Assembly (NCBI GenBank): GCA_020631735.1
Contig: CM036225.1
Span: 62,777,183 to 62,841,182, forward strand
DNA length: 64,000 bases
Direction: 5' to 3'
DNA from: Saccharum officinarum
Taxonomy: Eukaryota > Streptophyta > Magnoliopsida > Poales > Poaceae
In this document: positions 20,577 through 33,600 of the stretch, in pieces
Numbering within the stretch: position 1 is the first letter of the stretch
Layout of the letters: every line of letters begins with the position of its first letter
The notes under the pieces: generated by a model
What the model was told of the DNA's origin: nothing
Seen by the model: only the letters and a program-made list of their open reading frames with translations
The model's database searches: none
Made by a program: the position numbers and the translations under genes

Positions 20577-21215
20577 AACTAACTTTATGGATCATGCTCG
20601 GCGTAAATGTCCGTCGGTCCCCGCTGCTGTACCAATGCCGCGCTGCCGCACGCACGCGATCGGACTAGAATAATCGAATCCAATCACGATGCTGCGAACT
20701 TTGAATGCGCGTCAATCCAGCGCACAACGTGACAGTGGTTCCGTAGAAAGGCGCGGCATAGTCTCCCTCTCTCCCCTGTGGTCGTGAGACCCTGGTTCCG
20801 CCACGCGGCGGCGGTCGTGCGCCCGGCATGCGTTTCAGCTGGGCCGGCCACGTGACTTTGTTGCCCAAAGATCCTCCGTGTGCGGGCGATACCGTAGCCA
20901 TCGATTATCGGCCCGACATCGGGCGTAAAGATGGCAGCGGGTCGGATCCGGGGTGGATACCCGCGGATTTCGGGTCTGCAGTTTCGGTTTTGGTGTCTGC
21001 TCTGTGCCCACGGATTTTCGGGTTTAGATACCCGAAATCTAATGGGTTTGGGCGGATCTTTGACTTCACCCGCAGATCACCGTCGGGGCCCCAAATGAAT
21101 TCGCCCACTGGAAGCCCATCACCAACCCTAGCTATATATAATCCTGAAGTCCTCCATCCCTCAGCTCTCTCCCTCACCCGAGTATCCAAATCCAAAATTC
21201 CCAAATCGTTGCAGC
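20577..21215. other. GC-rich intergenic DNA up to the assembly gap
   Basis: 20900-21090 contains repeated GGATACCCG / ACCCGCGGATTTCGGGT phrases in both orientations, as in some hAT-related plant repeats. No gene was found. The sequence stops at a run of N. Confidence 0.4.
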
Positions 21216-21315
21216 NNNNNNNNNNNNNNNNNNNNNNNNNNNNNNNNNNNNNNNNNNNNNNNNNNNNNNNNNNNNNNNNNNNNNNNNNNNNNNNNNNNNN
21301 NNNNNNNNNNNNNNN
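21216..21315. other. Assembly gap (100 N)
   Basis: Exactly 100 N, a conventional placeholder for a gap of unknown size. The 5' LTR, primer-binding site and most of gag of the following retroelement are missing at this point. Confidence 0.99.
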
Positions 21316-22300
21316 TACATGAAAGGCTTGGTAAACACGTTGCATATTTTCTGAGAAACAAGAGGAACTTGAAGAGATGGCAAATGCAAGAGTTCCTATA
21401 AGAAATATTTTACAGGGATCCTAATATACATCGTGTGGAGACAACCAGGACCTATCAGCCAGTGTGGAAAACTAAACTTCCTCAATGGTGTCCAGAGGGT
21501 TTGACAAAGACACAGAAGAGAAAATTACAGCGAGAACGTCAAAAGACTTTTAACAAGAAGGAAGTCCCTCCAATAAGAAATCTGGTAATCAGCAGTGGCA
21601 GATAAGCACAAAAATAAAGGCCATCGCAGATGTTAATATGGTGTTTATGTTGCCGATGGAATTTTTGGCTCTATCTGATAGCGAAGAGAAGTTTGTTTCT
21701 CTGACCAAATAGCTCAATTAACACTAGATCCAATGATGGCTATTTTTGAGAAGCTGCCGATGATGAGAGACATCAAGGCTTTGTTTTGTAAAAGGCAGAG
21801 TTGATGGGCAGTCTATATCTAAGATACTTATTGATGGAGGAGCTGCAATTAATATTATGCTTATGTGATGTATTGGAAGCTTGGTAAGGGAGATCAAGAC
21901 TTAACTAAGACTGATATGATGCTAAAGGACTTTGAAGGCAATGTATCACCAGCTAAAGGGGCAGTGTGTGTTGAATTGAACATCGGCAGTAAAACCTTAC
22001 CGACAACTTTCTTTGTTATTAATGGCAAGGGTACATATAATCTGCTTTTTTAGGAAGGGATTGGATTCATGCTAATTGTTGTGTTCCTTCTACAATGCAT
22101 CAGTGTTTATACAATGGGTGGAGACAAAATTGAAGTTGTTCCTGGTGATTCTTCTTATATTCATCGCATCGAAGAATCAGACACTTATGAGCGGACTAGG
22201 TGCATATCAGGAGAAGCTTGGAAAAAGAGTTCCTCAAGGTTGCCGATTACGAAATTCTACCGATCCAAGCAGTCGGTTCTGAAGAAGAGTTTTAGGATAG
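21316..22300 (+). pseudogene. Gag end and aspartic protease remnant of the Tat element
   Basis: Protein-like segments in shifting frames: KTQKRKLQRERQKTF (basic gag end), then an aspartic-protease-like motif around 21828-21865 reading LIDGGAAINIM, and further protease sequence at 21865-22053 ending LPTTFFVINGKGTYNLLF and then a stop. Multiple stops and at least two frameshifts make this part nonfunctional. Confidence 0.65.
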
Positions 22301-22439
22301 ATTTGCGATGATGGAAAATTAGGTCAAGGATTTACATCGGCAGATGATTTAATATAAGTAGATATTGGTGAAGGCGATGGGCCAAGGCCACTTTTATTAG
22401 CGCTAAGTTAAATTCCAGTGTAAAACAACTAAGTTTGAT

Positions 22440-23180
22440 TTGTTAAAGGAATATAAAGATTGTTTTGCTTGGGATTATACTAAAATGCCTGGGTTAGACC
22501 GATCTATAGTTGAACATCGGTTGCCTATTAAATCTGGATTTCGGCCACATCAGCAGCCAGCACGCCGCTGCAATCCTAATATACTTCCTGATATTAAGGC
22601 CAAAATAACTAAATTAATTGAGGCAAAGTTTATTCGGCAGTGTCGATATGCAGAGTGGATTTCTAATGTGGTTCCTGTATACAAGAAAAATGGGAAACTT
22701 CGTGTTTGTATTGATTTCAGGAATCTCAATAAGGCTACACCGATGGATGGTTACCCAATGCCAATTGCTGATTTGTTGATTGATGCTGCAGCAGGGCATT
22801 AGATTATCAGTTTCATGGATGGTAATGCAGGTTATAATCAAATATTCATGGCTGAAGAAGATATTTCTAAGACTGCTTTTAGATGTCCAGGACATGTGGG
22901 ATTATTTGAGTGGATAGTTTTGACATTTGGTTTGAAAAATGCCGGTGCTACTTATCAAAGAGCTATGAACTTTATTTTCCATGAATATATCGGCACGTTG
23001 GTGGAAATCTACATTGATGACATATTGATTAAGTCTAGAGACATCACAAAGCATCTAACCGATCTACAGAAGATATTGGAGTGCACAAGAAAACATGGAT
23101 TAAAGATGAATCCTAATAAATGTACATTTGTGTATCGCAGGACAATTCTTGGGTTTTATAGTGCATCAGCGGGGTATTGA
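22440..23180 (+). pseudogene. Reverse transcriptase of the Tat element
   Basis: 22440-22799 gives the RT N-terminal part (LRVCIDFRNLNKATPMDGYPM). An in-frame TAG follows at 22800, then FMDGNAGYNQIFMAEED and TFGLKNAGATYQRAMN, and the catalytic YIDDILIK at about 23011-23034. The frame shifts near 23140, where IVHQRGIEISRKSIEPI continues in the next frame. Catalytic residues are present but the frame is broken. Confidence 0.85.
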
Positions 23181-24432
23181 AATTAGTAGAAAATCTATTG
23201 AGCCAATCAACAAGATTGTTGCTCCTGCCGATAAAACTGAATTACAATCCTTGATCGGTAAGATTAATTTCATCAGAAGATTCATATCTAATTTGTCGGG
23301 TAGGATCAAGGCTTTTAGTCCATTATTGAAATTAAAAGCCGATCAGGAATTTAAATGGGGGGATGAACAACAATTAGCCTTAGATGAAATTAAGAGTTAT
23401 TTAACAAATCCTCCAGTGTTAGTTCCACCCCAACATGGAAAACCTTTCAGATTGTATTTATCAACTGAAGATATTATTATCGGTTCAGATCTTATTCAAG
23501 AATCTGAAGGAAAGGAGCGTGTTATCTATTATTTGAGCAGACGGTTAATAGATGCTGAAACCAGGTATTCGGCCATTGAGAAATTATGTCTATGTTTATA
23601 CTTTTCTTGTATTAAGCTGAGACATTATTTACTATCGGCTGAATGTACTGTCATATGCAAAGATGACGTGGTCAAGTATATGCTGTCAATGCCGATACTG
23701 AATGGTAGGATTGGTAAATGGATTTTAGCATTATCAGAATTTGACCTACGTTATGAATCGGCTAAGGCAGTTAAAGGACAGGTTATGACCGATTTCGTTA
23801 CCCAACATTGCAACACGGTGGATTCTCTGGAAATTGCTCCGTGGACACTTTTCTTTGATGGGTCTACTTGTGGTGAAGGGGCAGGCATTGGTATCGTATT
23901 AACTTTCCCTCAGGGGAAGAAGTATGAGTTTTCATTGCCGATTGTTGCTACATCGACAAACAATCAAGCTGAGTACCAAGCCCTGATAAAAGGGTTAGAA
24001 TTGCTCAAGGAAGTACATGCTGATGCTGTTGAGATCTTTGGTGATTCTATGTTTGTTATAAATCAGTTGACTGGGATTTATAAATGCCGAAGTGAAATTC
24101 TAATTTCATATCATGAAAAGTGTTTGAGGTTATTAAAAGGGTTCAGGAGTTTTCATCTGGAACATATTTCTCGGATGCATAATGAAGAGGCTAACCGATT
24201 GGCTCAGCATGCTTCAGGATATCAACTTGTTCAAGAAGTATTAATATCAGCAGCTGATACCGATGACTGGAGGAAGGAAATTATTGATTATTTAAAGAAT
24301 CCATCTAAAAAGGTTGAAAGACGTATAAGGTTCCAAGCTACCAAGTATGTACTCCTCAATGATGAATTGTATTACCGTACCATAGATGGAGTTTTACTCA
24401 AGTGTGTTAGCATAGAGGAATCAAAAGCCTGA
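23128..24432 (+). pseudogene. RT thumb/RNase H plus second (plant-type) RNase H of the Tat element
   Basis: About 434 codons are open. The first half is the classical Ty3/gypsy RT-RNase H (FRLYLSTEDIIIGSDLIQES, RYSAIEKLC). The second half is an additional RNase H with FFDGSTCGEGAGIGIVL, NNQAEYQALIKGLELL and EIFGDSMFVINQL, carrying the Asp/Glu/Asp set of the RVT_3 type. Having two RNase H modules is the hallmark of the Tat lineage. The frame ends just before the integrase. Confidence 0.85.
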
Positions 24433-25525
24433 TGGGTGAAATTCATGAAGGAGTATGTGGGGCTCATCAGTCAGCCTTCAAGATGAAATGGATGATCAAA
24501 AGAAATAGATATTATTGGCCGACTATTCTTAAAGATTGTTTTAAATATTTTAAAGGATGTCAGGAATGTCAGAAATTTGGTAATATTCAAAGGGCACCCG
24601 CATCGGCTATGAACCCTATAATTAAGCCTTGGCCGTTCCGGGGTTGGGCTATTGATCTCATCGGTCAGATTTATCCACCATCGAGTAAAGGGCATAAGTT
24701 TATTCTGGTTGCTACCGATTATTTCACAAAGTGGGTTGAAGCAATTCCTTTAAAAAAAAGGTGACATCGGCTAATATGATTGATTTTGTGAAGGAGCATA
24801 TTGTTTACCGATTTGGCATCCCTCAAACCATCACTACCGATCAGGGCACTATGTTTACATCGGGTGAATTTGATGAGTTTGCTATAGGAATGGGGATTAA
24901 AGTTTTGAATTCTTCACCGTATTATGTCCAGGCTAATGGTCAGGCTAAAGCATCTAATAAATGAATTATCAAGCTCATTAAGCGCAAGATTAAAGAGTAT
25001 CCTAAAAAGTGGCATACAGTATTAAATGAAGCTTTGTGGTCATATTGGATGGCGTGTCATGGTGCAACCAAGGTAACACCTTATCAGTTGGTGTATAGAC
25101 ACGATGCAGTCTTACCTTGGGAGATTAAAACTGGTTCTAGGCGAATACGCTCTCAAGATCAATTGACAACCGATGATTATGATATCCTTATGAAGGATGA
25201 GTTGGAAGATGTAGCAGGTCATCGGTTAAAAGCTTTAGTTAGCATCGAGGAGAATAAGAAAAGAGTAGCTAGATGGTATGACAAGAAGGTGAAGGTAAAG
25301 AAATTTGTCGATGGAGAATTGGTTTGGAAGTTGATTTTACCGATTGGGACTAAAAGTTCTAAGTTTGGCAAATGGTCACCTAATTGGGAAGGTCCATATC
25401 GGATAAATCAATCTGTTCCTGGTAATGCATATATTCTTGAAACTCTTGAAGGAATTGTATTTCCCAGAGCATTAAATAGAAAATATTTAAAGAAATATTA
25501 CCCTAGTATCTGGATGGATGCATAA
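24432..25525 (+). pseudogene. Integrase of the Tat element, catalytic Glu replaced
   Basis: The zinc-binding region is HEGVCGAHQ followed by CQECQ. The core has the first Asp in GWAIDLIGQ and the second in TDQGTMFTSGEF. Where the family has GQAEASNK this copy reads GQAKASNK, so the third catalytic residue (Glu) is Lys. The frame shifts near 24760, has a TGA at 24962-24964, and resumes at about 25034 with the C-terminal part, ending at a stop at 25523-25525. Inactive on several counts. Confidence 0.8.
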
Positions 25526-25592
25526 AAGAGTAATTGCCGATAAAAATCCTATCGGCTAGAGTCAAAACAAAGTATCAATGATTGCCGATGTG

Positions 25593-28500
25593 CTAATTTA
25601 ACAAAGCGTGGATAGCTGATATCGCACGCAGACGAATTTCATCGGTTTCTTTTAATTCCTTGGCATCTTCATTGGCACTTTCTTCCACAGGCTTGAGTTT
25701 CTTCTTGAGAACCAAGGCCTTGCGAGCTTGGATGTCTCGTTCTTGCTGAAGGGTCTTGATAGCGTCGGGAAGCTGGTCTTCTTCTTGCTTGGCTTGAGTC
25801 AGGGCTATTTCAACCTTTTCCAGTTCAGCTAGCAGACCTGCCCTTTTTACCAATAGGTCTAAGATTTTCTGTTTAAGATCAGCATCGGAGGCTTGCAAGT
25901 TGCTGATGCATTTGTGCTTCTCATCGGCAGTTTGCTTCAGCTGCAGCATTTCTTCCTTAAGTTGAGCCTGAGCTGCTCTGTCGGCAATACGATGAACAAC
26001 CTTTTGATATTGAAGTTGTCTGCTCTCCAGATGGACTGCTGGGAAGATGATTTCTTCAACATCGGCAGGGACTTGGCCACGGATTGTTTTGAAGATGGTC
26101 CTTGCAGGGTCTGAATCGATCACCAGTTGAGCAGTATCTTGTTGCAGCAGATTCAGGAGAACTTCTAGTTTGCCATAGGTATCTGCCGATATTGTTCCCA
26201 ATGCCAGGGAAGAACTCGTCTCTTCTCCGTCATCATCGGAGACGTCGATAGCAAAAGAAAACAAGCTATCAAGAGAATCTTGTTCCTGTGAAATAAAGAG
26301 AGTTAGGAATCTTATTTGTGGTGTCTGAGGATATTATAAACCAAACAGTTAATCGGTTTACCTGCTTCAGGGCAATTTCTTGAGCTTGGCTTGAAGGAGC
26401 GGCTTGAAAAAGATCATGCGAAGGATCGATAGAGGATGCCGATGGAATGTCTTCTACAACCTCATCAGTAGTCGGCCCTTGAGGTGTTAGAACGGATAAA
26501 GGGGCTGGTGTAGATTTCTGTCGCTTTTGTTGAGCTTCAGCATCGGTTAAAGCTTTGCGCTTTGTTTGGACCTCAGCGACAATTGGCTAGGGGTATTGAC
26601 ATGTGTTGATTGAGGAGCTTGCATGCTTGGTGTGCTTGCCGATGTGCCCGTTTGTTGCTGCAAAAACAAGTATAAAATTGGATATTTAATAGAAAAAATA
26701 TAAAAATAAGAGAATACCTCTGAAGGAGGAGTAGAGGTCGTGGTACTTGATATTGGAAGAGTTGCTGATGACGATCCAGCTGCAGCTCTCACATCTTGAT
26801 AGTTATATGTTAATATAGTGTGCATCGACAGAAAAATAAAGTAAGCAAGGTTATTACCTTAAAAACCTTGATTAGGCTTGAAGCAGCAGCCATTGGAGTG
26901 GCCTTGGATGTTGCTAGTCTTGGTCTGGAGGTGATAGTTTTGGCACGAGTCCTCTGGAAGGTTAAGGCCTCTAAGGTAGGGGCGTTGTAGCCAATTATTG
27001 AGACTGGAGAAATAGGGTGGAGGTTGAAGGGTCTTCCACTTTTGCTTATTGATGAAACTAGATTATCGGCCTGTTTCAGGGAAGATTAGTTACCAATATA
27101 CATATAAAGGGAAGGAGAGAGACAAAAGTTAAAAGGAACTTACTGCATCGTCAGGAATAGCGTAGTCGGGATCGATCATGTGCCGATATGTATGAACGGA
27201 TGTTGAAAACAACTATTCTTTCCACTCTTGCCACCATTGCTTATATGACTCTGTGATGAAAGACGCTGGTGACTAGGCGGAGAGATCAACATTTGAAATA
27301 TCGGCATCAGGAGCAAGTCTTACTACTCTACTCCATTCAGTTCCAGCTGTAATAATTTCTCTGGGCTTAATCACATCGGCAAAGCACAGTTTGAATGACA
27401 GTTGCCCAAAGGCTAATTGGCGAGACACTGCCGATGGATTGTAGAATTCATAAGTGATATGGGAATTCTTCCCGCTGCCAAATGTGTTTACTGGGATTGC
27501 TCTGGAGGTAATAATAGCCATCATAAGATCATTATCTTGGTTCAGATCACTATCGGCAAAATTGAAAAGAAGAGGGAACTTGTTATCCTCATCGATATAG
27601 GGTACCCAAGCTCTGAGATCACGAGGGAGACCATGGTAGAAATTCTGAAAAAAACTGTCAATTTGATCTTCATTGGACTATGTTCCAGGAAGGACGATTA
27701 TGGCTTCGCCGAAGTTGAGAGGAGGGCGTGTTGCCGATTTATCATCTCCAAGAATGTAATCTTCGGCGATCTCTCGTGGGAATTCTTGGGCAAAGAAATC
27801 CCATTGTAGACGTTTATGCATGTGAGCGTTTAACCACATATTGATGAACCACCACGGGCCTCCCAGATTGCCGATGGGTTCACCAAGTAGAAGCTTCTGA
27901 GACACTTGGTGGAGAAGGTGGTAAGATGAGCTCAGGAGGTATCGGCCAAGTGGGAATCTGACACCGTTGGCCAAGAGTTCCGCTGCTGGGAGGAAGGCGT
28001 TAGTTGGTCCTACCGATCGACCACAGAAGATAAACTTCTCCAGCCACATGTTCAGGAATATGGCGTGTTCCCTTTGATTGACAGTACCAGTTTTTTTGGT
28101 ACTCTTGGATGTATCCTGTCCAGCCGCCGATGTTGCGTGTATTTACTCTATACTCAGTTTTTCTACCAAAAATGTGGCCTTCATCGACAGTTGAGATATC
28201 CAAGCCGGTGAGCATATATACATCGGCAAGAGTAGGGGCACATGGGCCATGACCGAACATGAAGGTATTTGTGGTATCTGACCAAAAATAAGCAGCAGCT
28301 ATCATCATAGATTCATTTCTTTGCATATCAGCAATGGATAGCCTGATACATTGATCTATCTTCCGTTCTGCCCAGAACACTTGCATTGATCTATTGACTC
28401 TCAAGTACCAGTTTTTCCACCCTTTGGTAGGTTTGGGCCAAGATCGAAATGTATCTTTCCATAGATTCAAAGAGAAATTTTGAGCTTTGAAGGGAATACG

Positions 28501-28735
28501 ATTAGCCTCTGCGTTGATCAGGTCGGTTGGATCTGGATCACCCATTGGACCTAGGCAATGGAGGGAAGGTTGGTTGGTTGGAATAACCAGTGTGTTGCGG
28601 AGTTCCTGAGTTTGGAAGATCAAGAGAATGGAAGAAGTAGAAAAAAATACCAACTGTAAGAATTCGCAAGGGGCCAGAAGGGTCGAAGTAAAAGTAATAA
28701 AAACGAACCGCAGGGACGTTGAAGTTGACCGCCAT
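25593..28735 (-). pseudogene. Antisense plant-mobile-domain-like gene carried by the Tat element, six exons
   Basis: On the minus strand, between integrase and 3' LTR, exons can be followed at about 28735-28655, 28605-27144, 27070-26858, 26794-26718, 26657-26362 and 26285-25593, each with GT..AG borders. The second exon resembles the plant mobile domain (PMD, aminotransferase-like): TNTFMFGHGPCAPTLADVYM, LTGLDISTVDEG, WLEKFIFCGRS, GGPWWFINMWLNAHM. The last exon (about 230 codons) is a coiled coil rich in Lys, Glu and Gln. A frameshift in an A run near 28090, three in-frame TAG codons in exon 2 and an indel in exon 5 show decay. Antisense extra ORFs are known in some Tat elements; the PMD link is from family knowledge and needs a profile search. 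Confidence 0.7.
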
Positions 28736-29314
28736 TGTTTCGAGAAGGATGAGGGCACGAGCTGGAGATTGGAAAATAACGATGGAAGGAGCTCTGGTGG
28801 GTTGAGGATGCGCAGTTAGGGTTGCCGCCGGAGAGAGGATGCCAAAGGTTGCAATTTGAAGGTAGAAGATGAGCAGTTCGGAGAAATCTATTTATAGGCC
28901 ATTTGGGGTAGGGGTATTCTTGACTTATCTCTATGCCGTACGCGGATGGATCAAGGAGGTTCAGATAGATATGGTAACTGTTCGCACGACAATCAAGGGA
29001 TTGTATAGAAGATTTGATGGCATGGCAAGTAGTCATGACTTGAAGGATGTTTTGATAGAGGATCTTTCAGTTTTAAAATGGTGATGTCGTTGTGATAAGA
29101 TCTTGCCGATGGATTGTTATTTTGGTATCTCAACCGTAATTGAGGCAAAAAACAGTTGAAAAATGTGCGATATTTACTGAGATACATGGATTAGATCTAG
29201 ATTTGATTAAATCTGGTAACAGATCATGTTATGCTTGGAGAATGGGTTGAAAAATAGGTAATAGCAGGCATTATCTGGAGTAAATTTTGGAGCATCAATA
29301 TCTTATACTCCGAA

Positions 29315-29325
29315 ATTGGGGGGCA
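29315..29325 (+). other. Polypurine tract of the Tat element
   Basis: AATTGGGGGGCA lies immediately before the TGTTGA that starts the 3' LTR. Confidence 0.7.
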
Positions 29326-29327
29326 TG

Positions 29328-30095
29328 TGTTGACATCGTTTTTTAGCACGTGTCAAGATGGTCAGGAAGGACTAATCAGCAGAAGAAAGATTATTGTGTA
29401 GATTGATAGCTGATGAAGATGAGTTTGCTTATGAGTGGTAGCGGCGTATGGGTTCAAATTGAAATGTTGCCAATAAGGTTAAGGGTATTATTGCCGATGC
29501 CGATGAAAGATGGTTTGAAGGCTGCTGCCGATGGAACAGGGATTGTGCTGATGGAACAGGGATTGTGCCGATAAAAAGGAAGTCGATGAGAATACCATCG
29601 TGACTGAGGCGGACTATGAAATAAGATAGGAGTCAATTTCCTTATATACGTTTATTAGAGTCTGAGTTATATCAAAGTCATGTGTTTCCATATATTTGGA
29701 TTTAGTGTCCTAGTCGTATTTGGTTACGTTTCTGTAGATCATGATATAAATATAGGGTGAAGGGCAATGTAAAAAAAAAGATCAATCAATACATCAAAAA
29801 CAACTTTTATTCTTATTTACATCTACTTTCGACGACTTCGTCAATTTGCATATTTTTCTTTTTTACGAGTTCTCATCGATTCGGCGAGTTGCATTGCTCC
29901 AGTGCAATCTTCGGCGATCCTCGAGTTCCGTGTGAGTACCTCTTGGCCGTGACTTCCGGACGTATCGCTGTTGTCAGGACCAAAGTGCTCGTATCTTCAT
30001 CCTTGTCGATTAACATGTCAAATCGACTGGCACGCTTTGGATATCGAATTCGGGTATTAGCCCTTTGTGTTTGCAGATCTACTTTTACATCAACA
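29328..30095 (+). repeat. 3' LTR of the Tat element
   Basis: Begins TGTTGA and ends TCAACA, a perfect 6-bp inverted end, about 768 bp. It includes the promoter-like TATAAATATA at 29745-29754 and the usual A-rich and T-rich segments after it. The ends are inferred from the inverted termini and the polypurine tract, as no second copy is available. Confidence 0.75.
29745..29754 (+). promoter_or_regulatory. TATA box of the Tat LTR
   Basis: TATAAATATA inside the LTR, followed about 30 bases on by a plausible start region. This is the expected U3/R layout. Confidence 0.5.
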
Positions 30096-30103
30096 ACGAC
30101 TCA

Positions 30104-30350
30104 AGGCATGTTTAGTTGGGAAAAGTTTTTGGGTTCAACTACTATAGCACTTTTCGTTTTATTTGACAATTTGTGTCCAATCATTGACTAACTAGGCTCA
30201 AAAGATTTGTCTCGTGATTTACAACTAAACTGTGTAATTAGTTTTTTCTTTCGTCTACATCTAGTACTCCATGCATATACCGCAAGATTTGATGTGACAG
30301 GTACTGTAGCACTTTTTGGGTTCTTTTTTTTTTAGAATTAAACAGGCTCT
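30104..30350. mobile_element. MITE (GGC(A/C)TGTTTAGTT type) next to the LTR
   Basis: Left end GGCATGTTTAGTTGGG, right end AGAATTAAACAGGCTCT. The interior carries ACTAGGCTCAAAAGATTTGTCTCG and the TACTCCATGCAT phrase shared with other copies in the window. It starts within 10 bp of the Tat LTR end. Confidence 0.65.
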
Positions 30351-30617
30351 CAATACGTACAAACAAACCAGTCGACAGGGGTGCAAAAACCAAAGATGAC
30401 CGCCTTTTTTTAAAATTTAAAACAAACACACAAACCGCCGTTAGTCAGCGAAACCATTTCCTCCATGTACTAAATCAATTATCCAACCTCAGGTGATGGA
30501 AATTACCCATCCGGCCAAAAAAAAGTCAGGTTTAACAACACAGGTTTACCAGGCCTCCAAATTGTTGGAAATGCCCAGCACGGTATGCGGCACCACCAGG
30601 GGCGAGCAGGGGGCGTG
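30351..30617 (-). other. Downstream region of the hAT-derived gene
   Basis: AT-rich, with A runs (30400-30425, 30520). It fits the 3' UTR and spacer of the minus-strand gene. No other feature was seen. Confidence 0.4.
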
Positions 30618-33600
30618 CTACGCCGACACCCAGTCGCTCAGTTGGGCAGTGACCTTACCATGCTGGGCGGCAGGAGGACCGTCCAGGCGAGGCACTGCAT
30701 TCGTGAGGCGAAGGTTGTAGTAGATGTACTCCATGTTGCGGAACCTCTCTTGATCGGCGAAGGAGCGCTTCTCGGTGTGCAGCCTCTCGGATAAGCTCTT
30801 GTCGAGGTTGTACCTAGCAGCGCCAAAGCATGTCTGGCCTAGGATCCGAGCAGCAAAAGATTGTAGCTCCTTCGTGCCACTTCCATGTCTCTCCCACCAG
30901 ACCTCTGCGATTTGTTTCAGGTAAACACAGGTAAGGACACAACTCCTTTAACGCAATTATCATCACACTGGTAGGTTTCTATTCTCTTTTCTTTGTAACA
31001 GTTCAAAACAAATTCCTGATTCTACACCATTTAAACCCACAGAGGACACAAACTAATTTCTGTTGAACGTGGTAACTTAAGCAAGTTGAAAGATAACTTA
31101 GTTGGCAACATGCATTAGTCATTTTCTAAGGAGGGACACAAGGTAACAAATACAAAGCATATCAACAGTGAGTATCAAAATGCAAATCATGAACTTGAAA
31201 CAAAAAAAAAATCAGATATGGTGTTTCATCTGGAGACAAATTATCATGGGAGCAAAGGCCTCACACCAGAGCATATAGAAGCATATATCAAATGTACTTC
31301 ATCTGTCGCAAATTATAAAACGTTTTGGCATTTTTAGATTCATAGCTTTTACTATGTATCTACACATAACATATATCTAGGTGCGTAGCAAAAGCTATGA
31401 ATATAGAAAAGCCAAAACATCTTAGAATTTGGTACGGAGGGAGTACTATATGGGGGTATTGCAGAACTACTAGTCTACTGCCTCCAGTCATAAAACACGA
31501 GATTTCAGACAAGCAAAAAAAAAGTTTTTTTTCTGCTGTTTCTCCTTGTCTAAACATCATGCTTTAATGACTGTGGACGCGGCATTATTTAAACCTGAGT
31601 TATTGTTTACTTAAATTAGCATGGGCCTTTCTTTAACCCAAACCTTCATTAACTAATTAACATTAGCGTCTACCTTGGGATTAGTAGACAAGCATGCATG
31701 GTATGTTCAATGAAAGCAACTTAGGACATATATCATGACAAGGCATTAACTTGCCAAAAGGAACAGAGGAGCAACTGTGGCAGGCAGCGAGGTGAGCGCA
31801 GCTGTGGCTGTACAGATTGTTGTGTGAACATGACATTATTCATTAGCGGGAAAGAACCAGGACTTCTGCCTTAGGCAATATTGCATGCACATAACAATTT
31901 GTACACTGAGAATGGTACTCCTGCTCTATTTAAGTTGGTATGGAGTTCAAGCATCCTAACCAGATCTAACATGTTTAATTAAAGTTTGGATAAACCAGAA
32001 ATAACGGCACTTAGTAGCAACACAAAAGAGCATTACATCAAATAACAGACAGACTATGAAGGTGGGAAACCAGGAGAAAGGTACAAATTAAAATGTCCTG
32101 AAATATTTAGATCAAAGGGGTTCACACAGTGAATCAGGACTGGCCTTTACCTTGAGGAGTTCCAGTAGCTTCCTGAATTGCTGAATCTGAATCAAACAAA
32201 CCTGATCTTCTTTGATATAGATCCATTTGTTCAGCTACATGCAATGCATGATAATGACTTCTAGCCACTCGGATAATGCAGGTCGTGATGCCACTGCTGA
32301 TTTCAGAATCATGGCGGTACCGGTCAGCGTAAAAGAGTCCTGGATTGAGAATATAACCAGCAGCATGGATTGGGGAATGCAAATAATTGTCCCATATGCG
32401 ATCAATCATCTGCCAGTAATTACCATGCTCATGACCAAGATTTTTTTTTATACTTTCTTTTGCACTATCCATGGCATCATACAGGACACTCACTGGACAA
32501 TTATCATTTTCCAATTTATACAAAACACTGATAAGTGGGCCTGTAACCTTCAAAACATTATCAGCAGCACTCCAAAATGCACTATCCGTTTGTACTACCT
32601 CACATATATGCATGGACAGACTTGTACAAGCCAGATCAGAGGAAACCCAGTTCGGCGAGCTAAACATCTCCATCAGATTTTCCCTCTGAGACACTAGGGT
32701 CTCAAGCGTGAGAAACTTAGCCACCGATTTCAAGTTAGAGTTGCTTATGATCTCAGAGTCAAAATAAAAGAACTTTTTCATCAGTTCCATGGGTAATGCA
32801 TGGCCATACAAAAACATCGTGATTTCTCTTGCCTTCGTTAGGACATCTTTCACGTGATCCAGTTCAGCTATATTCTCAAGCAGAAGATTGATGCAATGAT
32901 CAGCACATACTGTGAATATGAATGACTGGTCATGTTTCTTTAGCACAGCATGCTCTGTAGCTTGCATATGTGGTGAAACATTATTGGTGATGACCTGAAC
33001 AATGTCGTGGACACCGATATCATCAATCAAACAACAAACCATTGCTGCAAGCTCATCAACATCATCAAATACTGTGGAGATGTCTATGGATCTGAGAAAA
33101 AGCATCCCTTCTCTGCAATGCACGAAAGCACTAATGAAGCTTCTCCCACACTGGCTTTTCCAGCTATCCAATATCAAACTGCAGCCTCTTCTCTCCCAGT
33201 GTTGCCTCATAGCCTTTTCACGCTTTTGAACTTCACTCAGTTGCACTTGCAGAATATATTCATAAGAAGGCATTTTAATCCGAACCCCACGGGTGAGCAA
33301 ATCAATCACACCATTAAAAGAGGGCAAGTGAACAAAATCAGGCTCAAGACCAGCCTCAAAGACAAGCCTGCCTATTGAATTTGCTACAAGAGAATCCAGG
33401 TTATCAGTTGCTCCCATCGAGCGTTCTGATTCAGGCTTATGTGACAAAGAGTGGTCCACAGAGAGGCTGCATGATTTGGTACCATGGCCTGATGACGATG
33501 ATGATAGATCTGCTTGCATATTAGTTACACAGACATTTTGAGGACCACTAGCTCTTGAAGTTCGGCCTCCCTGCCTAGAAGAACTTGCATTCCAATAAAC

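Larger units (their letters stand above)
21316..30095 (+). mobile_element. Tat-lineage Ty3/gypsy retrotransposon, 5' end lost in the gap
   Basis: The order is gag remnant, protease, RT, RNase H, a second plant-type RNase H, integrase, then an antisense intron-containing gene, a G-rich polypurine tract at 29315-29325, and a 3' LTR at 29328-30095. Dual RNase H domains are diagnostic of the Tat lineage. Several stops and frameshifts in pol show it is old. The 5' LTR is not in the window, so no target duplication can be checked; the base after the 3' LTR begins ACGAC. Confidence 0.88.
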
